From the NCBI GenBank assembly GCA_022448705.1, contig JAKUUF010000019.1, positions 1-18,030 on the forward strand: a stretch of 18,030 bases of DNA, written 5' to 3'. Under the pieces are notes generated by a model. It saw nothing but the letters and a program-made list of their open reading frames with translations. It did not search any database and was not told where the DNA came from. Made by a program: the position numbers and the translations under genes. Source of the DNA: SAR324 cluster bacterium. GTDB taxonomy: Bacteria > SAR324 > NAC60-12. Shown piece by piece: positions 6,132 to 13,537 of this stretch (the first letter of the stretch is position 1; every line of letters begins with the position of its first letter).

Positions 6132-8918
6132 TTAATGTCTTCTCAGCATTCTTAATTTGCGTTCAGAAGTAAATCCATGGCGACCACGGGAGAATACTGA
6201 AATTTGATTTATTCCAGGAGATAAATTGATAACTGTTTTAAATGGAAATACTTGATAATTATCAATTTGATCTCCATAGTCATCATGATGATTTAAATTC
6301 GCTTTATAAAAAACTTTTTTATCATTTTGGTGCACATATAGATCACGAACTTCACCAGCGTTTCTGACTTTACCGCTGAACATTAGAGTATTCAGCTGAG
6401 TCTCACCTTTCACAATATTACCGTCCAAATCCTGCCACTTCAAATCGACAAAAACTGGAGTCAATACTTGTTTCTCAGACAGCGGGTTGTCCAGTACCCA
6501 AAGTTTAGAGATTTTTGGTGCTCCTGAATTTTTTGAATTCATCTCCATTATTATTTTACCAAGCCTGCTCGAATCGCTTTTCACCTGAAAAAGAAAAAAA
6601 TCTTTTTGATCTATTTCTGGATAGAGGTTTGTCAATACAATTTTACCCCTGTTTATTCTGAATGACCCCTCAGTCCCTTTAATATTAAACATTAATTCCG
6701 GAATTAGTTTTTTACTCAAATTAGTAATCTTAAAACTCAAAGCGATAGTTTCTCCTGATTGCACTTTACCATCACTGTTGCCTTCACTGCCAAATTTACC
6801 ATTGTCATAAATTTTCATACTTACCCGAAAAAAAATAACTGGTTTTTCAGGGAATCTCAGCTGATCTTTAATTGATTTAATTTTCTGGAAATTGTGATCA
6901 AATATGATCATTTCAACAGGTTCAGTCTCGTCCATCATTTCTGCTGAAATGTTGATATTCACTGAACGTGTTTCAATTTTTTCAGGCAACAGTCTCCCTA
7001 TCGGAAACTCCAGTCCATCCAGCAGCTCATTGCTTGATTTTGTCATGATAATCAAACGCTGAGCATCGATTAGGCCCTCATTTTTAAGTTGAACATCCAG
7101 CTGCAATAGGTCATCAGAAATTTTCTCAGCAGACCATGATAGCTTAAGATTTTCCCCGGATGGTGATTTTAAAAACGGATTAAAACTCCAATCAATACCA
7201 TGCACAGCAAGTGCATCTGTAATTTTAGCCAATTCTATTTGTTCAATTTCACGAGAAATTTGCTGTAGCACGCTTTTAATGTTTCCCTCATTCCAGTGCG
7301 TCAATACTCGTATGGCAGTTTCAACAGCAATGTCTTCTTTCAGTTTGTCTGAAATCACAGTTTTATCCGCAATTTGAGATTCATCATTTTGTTTAGAATG
7401 ACGAGACAAATAACGTATTTTGATAGAATCTTCAGATTTATTTGCTTGTTTACTTTCAAAAACCGATATCATATAAAATCTTTCTAAATCAACTGGTGTT
7501 TGATGGTCAGGCAGATTTTGATTTTCAAAAGTTTTGGAAGTTTTAGAGACATTTTGGGGATCTGCTTTTTTAACAGGAATTGATACAGGATTGAGCTGCA
7601 AATTGGGCACAATACCTATTCTGTGGATAGAATGTCCTGATGGAGTTAAATATTCTCCTACTGTTAGTTTTAATCCGTAACCTTTTTTCAAATCCCAAAC
7701 TGTCTGGACTGTCCCCTTCCCAAAACTTGGCTGTCCAATCACAATAGCCCTTTCATTTTGTTGCAGTGCAGCCGCAACAATTTCTGAAGCAGAAGCGCTG
7801 CCATGATTAATCAGTACAACAATTGGTATAGTCAGATAATTCTCGTTTGCAAATAATTGTTTAGAGAAATGGGTTGTGGATTCTAATGAGCTTTTTGTAC
7901 TTACAATTCGTTTCTTCCAGTCTAAAAATAAATCGCTTACTTTTACTGCCTCTTCCAGCAGTCCTCCGGGATTATTCCTCAAATCAAGAATCAATCCTTC
8001 TGTATTATTCAGTTCTTCTAACTTATTTTTAAGTTCTTGAGATGTTTCTATTTGGAAATTTTTGATTCGAGCGTACTTTACAGATTTCCCTTCACTACCC
8101 AACTCATATATAACAACACTTTCGACCTGGATCTGTTCGCGGCGCAATACAAACTGTAATGCCTTGGGGAGTCCTTTTCTTAAGACGCTTAACTTTACAG
8201 GACTACCTATTTCCCCACGTAGTCGATGCAGAATTTCATCAAGCGTCATGTGCTCGGTTTTTTCTCCATCTACTTCAACAATTCTGTCTAGAGGGAGCAT
8301 ACCTGCTTTTGATGCTGGACTGCCATCCATTGGCGCAATCACCGTTAAATAGCCGTTACGCATCCCCACTACCAGGCCCACGCCCGCAAAATGTCCACCA
8401 AGATTTATATTGAATTCATGAAAAATCTCCTTCGGCAGTAAAACAGAATATTCATCCAATTGGTGCAATATCCCATTTACAAAAATCTGTTCTATTCTTG
8501 ATTTAGTCAACTGCAGGTCCATCTGTAACAGGTGTTTCTTTAGCTTTTGTAAAACAAGGTGTAAATCATATAATTCCTGTAATTGCATAATTGACAGGAC
8601 TGTTTTTTCATTCCCAACATTTACCTGCAGCTTCGGTATGTTGTCGCTTTGATGAAGTTGAGTTTCTACCCAAACTTCAGGGACCATCCTTTCAAGTTCT
8701 GTCAATGCACCTTCAAGCAATAGTTCAGGCTCAAGTTTTTCTGAATCGATATAATCCAATTGCAGATGCATCAGAACCTCTGCTACCAGAGTATGTTCTG
8801 ATACTACATCAGATGCTGGTACAGGTTCTTTAAGGGAGTTTCCTAAATACCCGCACCCTTCTGTTAAAAGCGTTAGGAAAATTAAACAGCAAAAGAAAAG
8901 ATTCGCTTTTGGTTTCAT
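6132..8918 (-). CDS. Lipid-anchored S41 C-terminal processing protease with PDZ and a long C-terminal extension
   Basis: A tail-specific serine protease of the periplasm. The N-terminus is a signal peptide ending in TEGC (Cys22), a plausible if imperfect lipobox. A helical region (about 40-165) leads to a PDZ domain at about 172-250 (GVGLVVGMRNGYLTVIAP, ending near VLRKG). The S41 core follows at about 270-445: DLRNNPGG near 312-319, catalytic Ser376 in GSASAS and Lys401 in SFGKGTVQ, 25 residues apart as the family requires. About 480 further residues follow, where typical Ctp proteins end near 400-450. A polar linker (446-560) leads to three probable beta-sandwich modules at about 590-690, 693-810 and 818-928, the second with an Asp/Gly-rich segment (NSDGKVQSGE) that may bind calcium. 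It resembles the large myxobacterial protease family MXAN_5808; this is from memory and untested. The gene stands alone, convergent with yajQ and divergent from the acyl-CoA ligase. No clear ribosome binding site is seen. Confidence 0.92.
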   Translation of the reverse strand: MKPKANLFFCCLIFLTLLTEGCGYLGNSLKEPVPASDVVSEHTLVAEVLMHLQLDYIDSEKLEPELLLEGALTELERMVPEVWVETQLHQSDNIPKLQVNVGNEKTVLSIMQLQELYDLHLVLQKLKKHLLQMDLQLTKSRIEQIFVNGILHQLDEYSVLLPKEIFHEFNINLGGHFAGVGLVVGMRNGYLTVIAPMDGSPASKAGMLPLDRIVEVDGEKTEHMTLDEILHRLRGEIGSPVKLSVLRKGLPKALQFVLRREQIQVESVVIYELGSEGKSVKYARIKNFQIETSQELKNKLEELNNTEGLILDLRNNPGGLLEEAVKVSDLFLDWKKRIVSTKSSLESTTHFSKQLFANENYLTIPIVVLINHGSASASEIVAAALQQNERAIVIGQPSFGKGTVQTVWDLKKGYGLKLTVGEYLTPSGHSIHRIGIVPNLQLNPVSIPVKKADPQNVSKTSKTFENQNLPDHQTPVDLERFYMISVFESKQANKSEDSIKIRYLSRHSKQNDESQIADKTVISDKLKEDIAVETAIRVLTHWNEGNIKSVLQQISREIEQIELAKITDALAVHGIDWSFNPFLKSPSGENLKLSWSAEKISDDLLQLDVQLKNEGLIDAQRLIIMTKSSNELLDGLEFPIGRLLPEKIETRSVNINISAEMMDETEPVEMIIFDHNFQKIKSIKDQLRFPEKPVIFFRVSMKIYDNGKFGSEGNSDGKVQSGETIALSFKITNLSKKLIPELMFNIKGTEGSFRINRGKIVLTNLYPEIDQKDFFLFQVKSDSSRLGKIIMEMNSKNSGAPKISKLWVLDNPLSEKQVLTPVFVDLKWQDLDGNIVKGETQLNTLMFSGKVRNAGEVRDLYVHQNDKKVFYKANLNHHDDYGDQIDNYQVFPFKTVINLSPGINQISVFSRGRHGFTSERKLRMLRRH

Positions 8919-8992
8919 TAAGTATAAAAAAATATTTAAAGGTTTATCTGGAAGCGAATTAAATTAAATGTACTGATGATTCCAGCTTTTAC

Positions 8993-9021
8993 TTGAAAGT
9001 GCAAAGTGTCTGTGGTATCTA
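8993..9021 (+). promoter_or_regulatory. Tentative promoter of the AMP-forming ligase gene
   Basis: TTGAAA (8993-8998) and TATCTA (9016-9021) are 17 bp apart. The -10 is preceded by TGG (9013-9015), giving an extended -10. Only three of six -10 positions match, so the call is weak. The 159 bp gap is divergent and must also serve the protease gene, for which I see no convincing promoter. Confidence 0.25.
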
Positions 9022-9077
9022 TCTCACCTTTCATTAAATACTATTTCGATTAAACTTCCGTTAAGTGAAATTAACTG

Positions 9078-10604
9078 ATGAATATTGGCTCTCTACTCCC
9101 AAGACATGCACGTTACCGAGGTGAACATGATGCTTTTGTAATAGGCGAACAGCGTCTGAATTTCCGGGAATTAAACTCCAGAGTGAATTTAGCAGCCAAT
9201 GCTTTATTGGCTGCAGGTATACGCAAAGGTGAAAAAATGGCTACAGTTTTACCTAATTGTGAAGAATTAATGCTGCTTTACTGGGCTGCAGCCAAAACAG
9301 GGATTGTGATTGTACCTTCCAGTCCATTATTGCAGGCTTCTGGATTGGCTACGCTTCTAAATGATTCAGATACTGTAATTGTTTTTGCGGATGTCTCTTT
9401 CATAAAGATGATAGAAAAAATGCAGGATAATCTGCCTGAAATTAACAAGGAGAATTGGATATTAGTTGGTGAAATTAAGGAGAGTTGCGGATTTACAAGA
9501 TGGACTGATTTTATTTCTGGTGTATCAGATGAAGAACCGCCTGATGCAAATCTAGTTGATGATGATGTGTATAATATCATGTATTCGAGCGGGACAACTG
9601 GTGCTCCGAAAGGCATAGTGCATACTCATTATGTTCGTGCAAATTACTGTACACAATTCGCATCTGCCTGGCGCATGAGTCCGGAAAGCGTAGTCCTTCA
9701 TGCAGGGGCAATTGTGTTTAACGGAGCAATGCTGGATTTGATGCCGTGGATGTATTTGGGAGCAACTTATATTCTTCACCAGACATTTGATCCTGCAGAG
9801 GTTTTGAAGACTATTTTTCAAGAAAAAGTAACACACATAGTAATGGTTCCATCACAAATTGTTGCATTACTCAATCATCCGGAATTTGATCCTAAAAAAC
9901 TGAGTTCTCTGGAAATGCTGCAAAGTGTAGGAGCACCGTTGCTGCTGGAATACAAGCAAAAGCTTAATGAATCTCTACCGGGAATTTTTTATGAACTTTA
10001 TGGTGTAACTGAGGGTTTTTTTTCAATATTGGACAGAGATGATGCGGTAAGAAAGATCGGTTCAGTTGGATCAGTGCCGGCGTTTATTGACATAAGAATT
10101 TTACGTGAAAACGGAGAAGAATGTGGGCCAAATGAAGTTGGGGAAATTTGCGGTAGAAGTGCAATGATGATGCAGGGATATTACAATCGTCCGGACCTGA
10201 CAGAAAAAACCATTGTAAATAATTGGTTACATTCCGGAGACTTAGGATATATGGACGATGACGGATATTTATTTTTGGTGGACCGTGTAAAAGATATGAT
10301 TATCAGCGGTGGAGTCAATGTTTTTCCTAAAGATATTGAGGAAATCATCATAAAACATCCGGAGGTTGCAGAGGTAGCTGTGTTTGGTGTCCCGGATAAG
10401 AGATGGGGTGAAACACCGGTTGCGGCAGTAATTTGTCATGCAGATCACAATGTCACTGCGGATATATTAAAGGCATGGACAAATCAAAGAGTAGATGCAA
10501 AATTCCAGAGAGTTAAAGAGATATTGATACTTGATTCATTTCCACGCAATGTTGCAGGAAAAACTCTAAAACGTGAAATGCGTGAAGCTTATTTAAGCAG
10601 TTGA
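9078..10604 (+). CDS. Class I AMP-forming acyl-CoA synthetase (fatty-acid or aryl CoA ligase type)
   Basis: Activates a carboxylic acid with ATP to an acyl-adenylate and passes it to CoA. The adenylate-forming core motifs are all present: phosphate loop YSSGTTGAPKG at 169-179, YGVTEG at 308-313, HSGDLGYMDDDGY at 385-397, the hinge DRVKDMIISGGVNVFPKDIEE at 402-422, and the C-terminal catalytic Lys495 in NVAGKTLKRE. At 508 residues it is a complete single-domain ligase without a carrier domain. The substrate is not readable from the motifs: medium- or long-chain fatty acids are the default guess, aromatic acids an alternative. The gene appears monocistronic, with gaps of 159 and 181 bp on either side and no neighbouring beta-oxidation genes. 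The ATG at 9078 starts the family's N-terminal domain directly; its ribosome binding site is weak. Confidence 0.9.
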   Translation: MNIGSLLPRHARYRGEHDAFVIGEQRLNFRELNSRVNLAANALLAAGIRKGEKMATVLPNCEELMLLYWAAAKTGIVIVPSSPLLQASGLATLLNDSDTVIVFADVSFIKMIEKMQDNLPEINKENWILVGEIKESCGFTRWTDFISGVSDEEPPDANLVDDDVYNIMYSSGTTGAPKGIVHTHYVRANYCTQFASAWRMSPESVVLHAGAIVFNGAMLDLMPWMYLGATYILHQTFDPAEVLKTIFQEKVTHIVMVPSQIVALLNHPEFDPKKLSSLEMLQSVGAPLLLEYKQKLNESLPGIFYELYGVTEGFFSILDRDDAVRKIGSVGSVPAFIDIRILRENGEECGPNEVGEICGRSAMMMQGYYNRPDLTEKTIVNNWLHSGDLGYMDDDGYLFLVDRVKDMIISGGVNVFPKDIEEIIIKHPEVAEVAVFGVPDKRWGETPVAAVICHADHNVTADILKAWTNQRVDAKFQRVKEILILDSFPRNVAGKTLKREMREAYLSS

Positions 10605-10711
10605 TATACAGTATAAACAAATTCTAAAAAAACATTTTATTGAATTTATTGTGAGTGAGAAATCAACAAACTTATTTGAATTCACTTATTAACTTAAATA
10701 CAGAATTTTAA

Positions 10712-10740
10712 TTGCTCAAAAAAACGAATCATGCTATTCT
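10712..10740 (+). promoter_or_regulatory. Candidate hflX promoter with extended -10
   Basis: TTGCTC (10712-10717) and TATTCT (10735-10740) are spaced by 17 bp, and TGC directly before the -10 gives the TGn extended -10 motif. Transcription would start near 10747, about 39 nt before the hflX start codon. The rest of the 181 bp gap after the ligase gene is AT-rich and shows no convincing terminator. Identified by eye. Confidence 0.4.
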
Positions 10741-10785
10741 ACTGTGCGAAAAATACAGCAATTAACGTAGGTTTATAAAGGATTA

Positions 10786-12093
10786 TTGGAAGAGAATAGA
10801 TTATTTAATAACTGGAATCGCGCATTACTGGTTTCTCTGCAGTTGCCAAACAGATCAACATCTGAGGTTCAAAATTCACTGCAGGAACTTTCATCACTGG
10901 CATACTCTCTTGGTGGGGATGTAGCAGGAAAAATTATTCAAGTAAGTTCACAAATACATCCAGCAAATTTTTTTGGCAAGGGGAAGCTCGCCGATATAAA
11001 ATCCACAATACAAAAAGATTGTGTAGATGCTTTACTGGTAGACAATCAGCTTAGTCCAAAACAAATAGGAAATCTAGAGACTCTATTGGACTGTGCTGTG
11101 TTGGACCGTACACAGTTAATCTTGGAAATTTTTGCAAAAAATGCACGTACGCATGAAGCAAAGCTGCAAATTGAACTGGCTCAGTCAGAATACCTGCTTA
11201 CTCGTTTAGTTGGATTATGGAAACACCTTGACAGAGAGCGTGGAGGAATAGGAGCATCACGGGGAACAGGTGAAAAACAGATTGAAAAAGATAGACAATT
11301 TTTACGTCATAGAATCACACGCCTCAAGAGACAGCTGATAAAAGTAGAAAAAGAGCGTAAAACTCAGAAAAAAAGACGTTCGAATTGCTTGTGTGTCAGC
11401 CTGATCGGCTACACAAATGCCGGGAAATCCACAATTATGAACGCTCTTACAAATTCAGCTTTATTAGTGGAAGACCGCTTGTTTGCGACACTTGACTCAA
11501 CAACAAGGCTATTAGAAGAAGATTCACGACCCAAAGTACTGCTGTCTGACACCGTAGGTTTTATCAGTAATCTTCCTCATGAAGTGGTTGCTGCTTTTCG
11601 CTCTACACTGAGTATAGTTAAAGAAGCAGATTTGCTGCTGCAGATTATTGATGCAAGCGACAATATTGATGACCATATTCAGACTGCAAATGATGTTTTA
11701 CAAGATTTGGAAGCTGCATCTATTCCTGTAATTAAAATATTTAACAAAACAGACAGGATTACCCCAACACGAATGCTGTTGCTGGAGAAATTGTATCCTG
11801 AAGCAATCTTTGTTTCTGCAATACAAGAAAAACACAAAAAATCTGAAAATAGCGCGGATTTTGTTCACAAAATTAGAAAGCAGATAATGGTTTTCTTTGA
11901 AGAAAGAATGAAGACTGTGAAAATAAGGCTGGACTACCAGCACTGTCAGCAATTAGCAAACATTTATGAGTGGAGTCGTGTTGATAATATTGATTACCAG
12001 GAGCAGGGTATTATGATGACACTGACTGCAATACCCCGGAATTTAGAACGTTTGCGTCATCATTTAGGTTCAAATATCACAGAAATGAGATGA
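10786..12093 (+). CDS. hflX: Ribosome-associated GTPase HflX
   Basis: HflX binds the 50S subunit and can split stalled or stressed ribosomes using GTP. The N-terminal HflX domain spans about 10-140, including the conserved stretch NFFGKGKLADI. A basic coiled linker (about 160-200) leads to the G domain: G1 GYTNAGKST at 208-216, G2 in DSTTR, G3 DTVGF at 255-259, G4 NKTD at 320-323 and G5 SAI at 344-346. The 435 residues match the usual 420-430. The start is the unusual codon TTG, because an in-frame TAG lies at 10768-10770 and no ATG precedes the conserved RALLV segment. AAAGGA (10777-10782) stands only three bases upstream, a short spacing. hfq, which often precedes hflX, is not adjacent; the gene has its own candidate promoter. 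Confidence 0.94.
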   Translation: MEENRLFNNWNRALLVSLQLPNRSTSEVQNSLQELSSLAYSLGGDVAGKIIQVSSQIHPANFFGKGKLADIKSTIQKDCVDALLVDNQLSPKQIGNLETLLDCAVLDRTQLILEIFAKNARTHEAKLQIELAQSEYLLTRLVGLWKHLDRERGGIGASRGTGEKQIEKDRQFLRHRITRLKRQLIKVEKERKTQKKRRSNCLCVSLIGYTNAGKSTIMNALTNSALLVEDRLFATLDSTTRLLEEDSRPKVLLSDTVGFISNLPHEVVAAFRSTLSIVKEADLLLQIIDASDNIDDHIQTANDVLQDLEAASIPVIKIFNKTDRITPTRMLLLEKLYPEAIFVSAIQEKHKKSENSADFVHKIRKQIMVFFEERMKTVKIRLDYQHCQQLANIYEWSRVDNIDYQEQGIMMTLTAIPRNLERLRHHLGSNITEMR

Positions 12094-12151
12094 TCTAAAC
12101 GATTTTAAATTCAGAACCATTAATACTGTATAGAATGAACAACCATTTTTT

Positions 12152-12167
12152 AAGTCAACATTGACTA
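12152..12167. promoter_or_regulatory. Dyad upstream of murA overlapping a possible -35
   Basis: AGTCAA-CA-TTGACT (12153-12166) is a perfect inverted repeat in the 149 bp gap between hflX and murA, about 75 bp before the murA start. Its right arm is TTGACT, five of six bases of the -35 consensus, though the best AT-rich -10 downstream (AATATT at 12187) is 20 bp away. The hairpin is not followed by a T run in either direction, so a terminator is unlikely. An operator is possible but unproven. Confidence 0.25.
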
Positions 12168-12242
12168 AAACTTACTGAAATCAGCAAATATTTTCGTCAT
12201 TCTGTAAATTTTCTAAGTAACGAAATTAACAAAAAAATTTAA

Positions 12243-13529
12243 ATGCAAAAATTTATTGTAGAAGGGGGCGTAAATCTTTCAGGCAGTATTACTCCTTCCG
12301 GCAATAAAAATGAAGCTCTGCCGGTGCTTGCCGCTGCTTTGCTGGCTAATAAGCCAGTAATAATTCACAACGTACCTGAAATACTGGATATTTCTATCAT
12401 GAAAGACCTGCTTACAGGTATTGGAGCGGTTATAAAACAATCTGATAAGCATTCATACCATATAGATCCGAGTCATATTCATAATAATAATCCAGATCAA
12501 AAAAATGCAATTCGCATTCGTGGTTCATTTCTTTTGGCTGGGCCTCTCCTTGCCAGAAAAAAATCCGTTGTTTTGCCTTCTCCTGGTGGAGACAGGATTG
12601 GATTAAGACCTGTTCAAACACATCTTTCAGCTCTGGAAAAACTTGGAACCAGGATTAAACTGAATGATAAAGGTTTTTATGAGATGGAAACTGATGGTCT
12701 GAAAGGAGCTGAAATTTATCTTGATGAAGCAAGTGTCATGGCTACAGAAAATTCAATCATGGCGGCAGTAACAGCACAAGGAAGAACCAATATATACAAT
12801 GCAGCCTGCGAACCTCATGTTCAGGGGCTATGTAACTTTCTAGTTCAGCTGGGGGCAAAAATAGATGGTATTGGCAGTAATTTACTAATTATTGACGGTG
12901 TAACAGAACTTTCTGGCGGTGAATACACAATTCAACCTGATCACACTGAAGTAGGTTCATTTATTGGGTTAGCAGCTGTGACAGGAAGTGAATTAAGGGT
13001 TAAAAATGCTGGAATAAATTATTTGCGCATGACAAGGCTCATGTTTGAAAAACTGGGTGTAGAAGTAAAAGTTGAAGGTGACGATATTATCATTCCGAAA
13101 AAGCAAAAACTTACAGTCCAGAGAGACATTCCAGGGGGGATTCCAAAAATTGATGACGCACCATGGCCCGGTTTCCCTGCAGATTTAACCAGTATCATGA
13201 CAGTTGTAGCCACTCAATGCGATGGAGCAGTTCTAATATTTGAAAAGATGTTTGAAAGCCGTTTGTTTTGGGTTGATAAGTTAATAGAAATGGGAGCGCA
13301 AATTATCCTTTGTGATCCACACAGAGTAGTGGTTTCCGGGCCAACTGCTCTCAAGGGAGCAAGGGTTTCATCTCCAGATATCAGAGCAGGTATGGCTTTG
13401 TTGATTGCGGCGCTTGGTGCAAATGGAATCACGGAAATACACAATATTGACCAGATTGACCGTGGTTATGAATCGATTGATGTGAGACTAAATGCCTTGG
13501 GTGCCAAAATTCGGAGAGTAAACGATTAG
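12243..13529 (+). CDS. murA: UDP-N-acetylglucosamine 1-carboxyvinyltransferase (MurA), Asp in place of the fosfomycin-target Cys
   Basis: Transfers enolpyruvate from PEP to UDP-GlcNAc, the first committed step of peptidoglycan synthesis, in the cytosol. The 428 residues compare with 419 in E. coli and cover both lobes of the fold. Lys22 and Asn23 (SGNKNEAL) are at the same positions as the E. coli substrate-binding pair. The Arg of the active-site loop is present in GLRP. WPGFPADLTS contains the catalytic Asp of the C-terminal lobe, and IDRGYE is near the end. In the loop the usual Cys115 is replaced: the sequence is SPGGDRIGLRP, with Asp117 encoded by GAC at 12591-12593. Enzymes with Asp here are active and not alkylated by fosfomycin. 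No ribosome binding site is seen before the ATG. The TAG stop overlaps the ribosome binding site of the helicase gene that follows. Confidence 0.94.
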   Translation: MQKFIVEGGVNLSGSITPSGNKNEALPVLAAALLANKPVIIHNVPEILDISIMKDLLTGIGAVIKQSDKHSYHIDPSHIHNNNPDQKNAIRIRGSFLLAGPLLARKKSVVLPSPGGDRIGLRPVQTHLSALEKLGTRIKLNDKGFYEMETDGLKGAEIYLDEASVMATENSIMAAVTAQGRTNIYNAACEPHVQGLCNFLVQLGAKIDGIGSNLLIIDGVTELSGGEYTIQPDHTEVGSFIGLAAVTGSELRVKNAGINYLRMTRLMFEKLGVEVKVEGDDIIIPKKQKLTVQRDIPGGIPKIDDAPWPGFPADLTSIMTVVATQCDGAVLIFEKMFESRLFWVDKLIEMGAQIILCDPHRVVVSGPTALKGARVSSPDIRAGMALLIAALGANGITEIHNIDQIDRGYESIDVRLNALGAKIRRVND

Positions 13530-13537
13530 AGGATTTG

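Noticed and set aside
8062..8833. Plus-strand open frames opposite the protease gene (8062-8352, 8159-8413, 8591-8833)
   Set aside because: They lie wholly inside the strongly supported S41/PDZ protease on the other strand; their translations show no motif and their starts have no ribosome binding site.
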